Positions 61,030-64,000 of a stretch of 64,000 bases of DNA are shown piece by piece. Source of the stretch: Lanius collurio (lineage: Eukaryota > Chordata > Aves > Passeriformes > Laniidae). Position 1 is the first letter of the stretch; every line of letters begins with the position of its first letter. Made by a program: the position numbers and the translations under genes. The stretch covers positions 11,854,915 to 11,918,914 of the forward strand of contig JACBWW010000020.1 of the NCBI GenBank assembly GCA_020086605.1, in the 5' to 3' direction. The notes under the pieces were generated by a model. The model was not told the DNA's origin and did no database searches. It saw only the letters and a program-made list of their open reading frames with translations.

Positions 61030-64000
61030 CACTTAAAAGACAGTGAAAAATGAAACTTGAGCTACAAAGCAGTTTTACTGAGGGAGAAACAAAGTGACAG
61101 AAGTTCTTACCAAAATATAACAGCATCCCAATTCTTGGGGACTTTCACCAAAGAATCCCTAAACCTGGCTAGTCCCATCGGTTTCAGCATTTCATTGTCA
61201 TAACAAAATCTGAAACAGACTGAAGGGATGTGGGGGAATTAAGGAAGGAGGCCTCAGTGAAGCATAAATTGCAAATTCCTTTCTAAGTAGGAAGATCTAA
61301 TTCCTTTAAGTAACAGCACAGTTTTATGTACCATCAGTGACCTGAAATGTGAGGTAGTACTTCGTTTTGGGAAATGCACTTCACAGCAATGTGTGCAATT
61401 ACAGGCAAGCAAAACATCATCAACAACCACAAAATTGGGGAAAACAAAGGGTCTCCATGGAAAAATTGAACACTCCACCAGAATGAACTTGAAACAGTAA
61501 GAAACCACTGAAGAGCACATACGTCTTATCAGAGTCTGGAAAATAAATGTAAGTTAATTAAGATAATTATTTCACTATCTCACCACAAAAAGGAAAAAAT
61601 ATATTAGCCATAGTCATAAGAAATAATGCTTGAAATGCTATAACAGGGACAAAAAATATTAATTCATGTAATTCCAGAGAAAAGTGACTGTAGAGAGATT
61701 TAAATCAACATTAAATACCTAAGCTAAGTATCTGTCAGCCAATGCACCTTCAGAGGTATTCAGAAATACTTTGATAAAATCATGCATATTCTTTAAAATT
61801 AATTTGAGACTTTGGTCTGAAAACTGTTAGTCACACTAGGAAACTTTGATTTCTGAGGACTTCAACATAGATACTGAGAAAACAGTATGCTAAATAAATA
61901 ATTTATATCATTGGGATGACACTGTGACATAAAAGTAGCAAACAGACATGAGAAAATTAAGAAAAATTAAGAGAAAAAAAAAATGTGTGTTCATTTATCT
62001 TCTCAGTGATGATGTATAAGCCTGATTTGAAAAAAAAATGCATTAAATATACCAGGCAATATATCTCATATCTGAAGATAGCTCTAAGCTTTGGACCCTA
62101 AAAAAATATTAGGATGAAGGTTAAATTAAAGTCAAGGAACTTTGTTTCCAAGGAATTTAAGGTCATGCCCAAGTGATCTACAGGGGATAAAAATAAGTAA
62201 AGTTTCATTAAATAGCATTCAGAACCTCATTAATAAAATAGTATAACATGGTATAATGGTCAATAATACATATTTTATCACAAGAAGGGAACTTAAAAGT
62301 AAAATAATATGTTACGGTATGTTATTCTTTTTCAAGAGTATTCCTTAGGAATTACTTTTAGGGCATCATGTTGTTACACCACTATTCAGAACAAACATTT
62401 ACTTAAAATCTAGTGGAAAAACTACCTTTTATACCCTACTGTCAGAAAGTTTTGAAACTCTTGAGTGCATACACGAAATATTTGAGAAATAATAATCTTG
62501 ATAAACAATTTTCTTACAAAATCTCAGTGGAACTAATTTTCAGTAGTAAATTTACTGAAATTAACTTTTCCATAAGTATTAAACCAAACATTCATTTTCA
62601 CCCATTCTGTGATATTTTAGTGACAAAGTCAGAAGTGCTTAGTCATGAGTACCCAGTATGAATTTTATACCTTATTCTCTTTTTAATTTATGGCCTTTTA
62701 ATAATGACTCATAAAAAAGCACATGGTCCATTTATTGTATGAAATACTTCAATGCAAAGGAAAAAGCAGTGTCATAAAAGGAAATTAACAGATACAATAG
62801 GAGCTGCAAGTCAGAGAGACTGGAATAGCAGTTTCACTTCTCAGTGTTCTTGATATAAGTAAACAGGCTTTCAAAGTAGTTTCTTTCCAATGTCTTGAAG
62901 CAAGATTTTATGGGAAACCAAGCTTCCTGAACAACATATAACAATGAGAATATGTTTATTTAAGAAGACTATGGAATCATTATACTAACTACTTTTAAAG
63001 AAGACTTTAATTTTCTTGATTGAAATCACTATTAAGTAATAAAATTATTTTCAACATTGTACTGAAATGTGTGTGCAGCTTAGTTGAACTCAAAAAGGTT
63101 CACAGAGGTTCATAAATTTGTAAGTCAAAATATTGATAAACTGATATTTAAATGGATTGGATTTTAATTTTGACTCACAGAAAATCTTTCAGGTTAGGTC
63201 AACAGATAATGAAAGATAGCAGCCATAAAGTGTAAAGCTTGGGATAATTTGTACTCATGATATCTCATAGGTAAATCAATGAAACAAAATAATAGTATGT
63301 ATATCTTCAAAAACAACATGGTTTTTCCTTTTTGAGAGACTCTTACAAGATAATGGCTCAGTCAGTCTTTCACTAAGTTACACCTACCCATTCAAACAGA
63401 AATAGAATCTGGGCTTAATGAGATTGAATCTAGATTAGAGTTATTTCTCTCTTTTTCCAAATACATATTTTCTAATGTCTCTAAACAAGAAGCAAAAAAA
63501 AATTCATATCAGACAAATGAGGTAAAAGTTCATATATTTAATTATCTAAATTATGTGTTTATCTAAATTTGGTGTCCTTTCCTATGTTTTGTTAAAATAC
63601 CCTTGGGATATAAAAGGTTATTTTAATCCTCTGGACTCTTTGAATGCCCTCTGGATTTTATCAATGTTTCTCAATACTTCATAGTCATGGGGTTTTTTTG
63701 AATAGAGTTACTCAAATGGTTCAGCACTAAAACATGTGGAATATCTGTCTTTCAGAATCTGGCCTGTTTCTAAATACATGAGACATCTGTAAATACAGAA
63801 AATATGTTATAAATTATAAAATGTACATAACCCCTTAGTGTTTTCATTATAGTGGTATGAAAATACTCAGTACTTTTCAGTAGGGTCAAGAATTTAGTTT
63901 TATGTGATAGCATATTCATTCATCTTTCAGATATTGGCACATAATACCTTTACACAGCATATCTGGGAACTACTGAAAGAATTTCATCCTACCAAGCATA
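61030..64000. other. Unique AT-rich DNA, no gene identified
   Basis: Only short chance frames (the longest is 88 codons) with no recognisable domain. No repeat or exon supported. Confidence 0.5.

Overview
The window is AT-rich vertebrate nuclear DNA, almost certainly from a bird. The identifiable dispersed repeats are mostly CR1-type LINEs, several ending in the CR1 octamer-type 3' terminus, plus LTRs of avian endogenous-retrovirus type, including a degraded copy of the abundant avian ERVL-type LTR. I see no mammalian-style Alu, B1/B2 or L1. The species cannot be fixed from the sequence. Two assembly gaps are present: five Ns at 21276-21280 and one N at 44688.

I found no functional protein-coding gene, tRNA, rRNA, CRISPR array or prokaryotic operon. 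Open frames outside repeats are short (the longest is 155 codons, 31991-32458 minus), lack recognisable domains and look like chance frames. The window reads as a gene desert or the inside of a very large intron. A candidate start-plus-donor at 54447-54508 is reported only as a weak lead.

Layout. 1-16420: unique AT-rich sequence, nothing identified. 16421-17849: two plus-strand CR1 copies about 25 bp apart; the first is split by a 250-bp solo LTR flanked by a 6-bp duplication. 17850-30243: unique. 30244-30564: a probable solo LTR of about 309 bp between GAATTC duplications. 35051-35511 and 37399-37556: two CR1 pieces. 43758-43828: an ATTTT microsatellite. 45141-47055: an old, heavily decayed antisense CR1-like ORF2 with readable reverse-transcriptase motifs. 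49208-49450: a weak CR1 remnant. 53335-53822: a decayed antisense ERVL-type LTR. 57221-60380: pieces of a minus-strand CR1 including the rarely retained ORF1 end, with most of ORF2 missing. 60734-61023: a second solo LTR of the same family as the one at 17 kb, also with a perfect 6-bp duplication. 61030-64000: unique.

No genes act together here. The readable history is one of repeat insertion: old CR1, then younger CR1, then LTR insertion and LTR-LTR recombination. Family names rest on recalled consensus sequences and visible motifs, not on a database search. I found no undescribed functional system.
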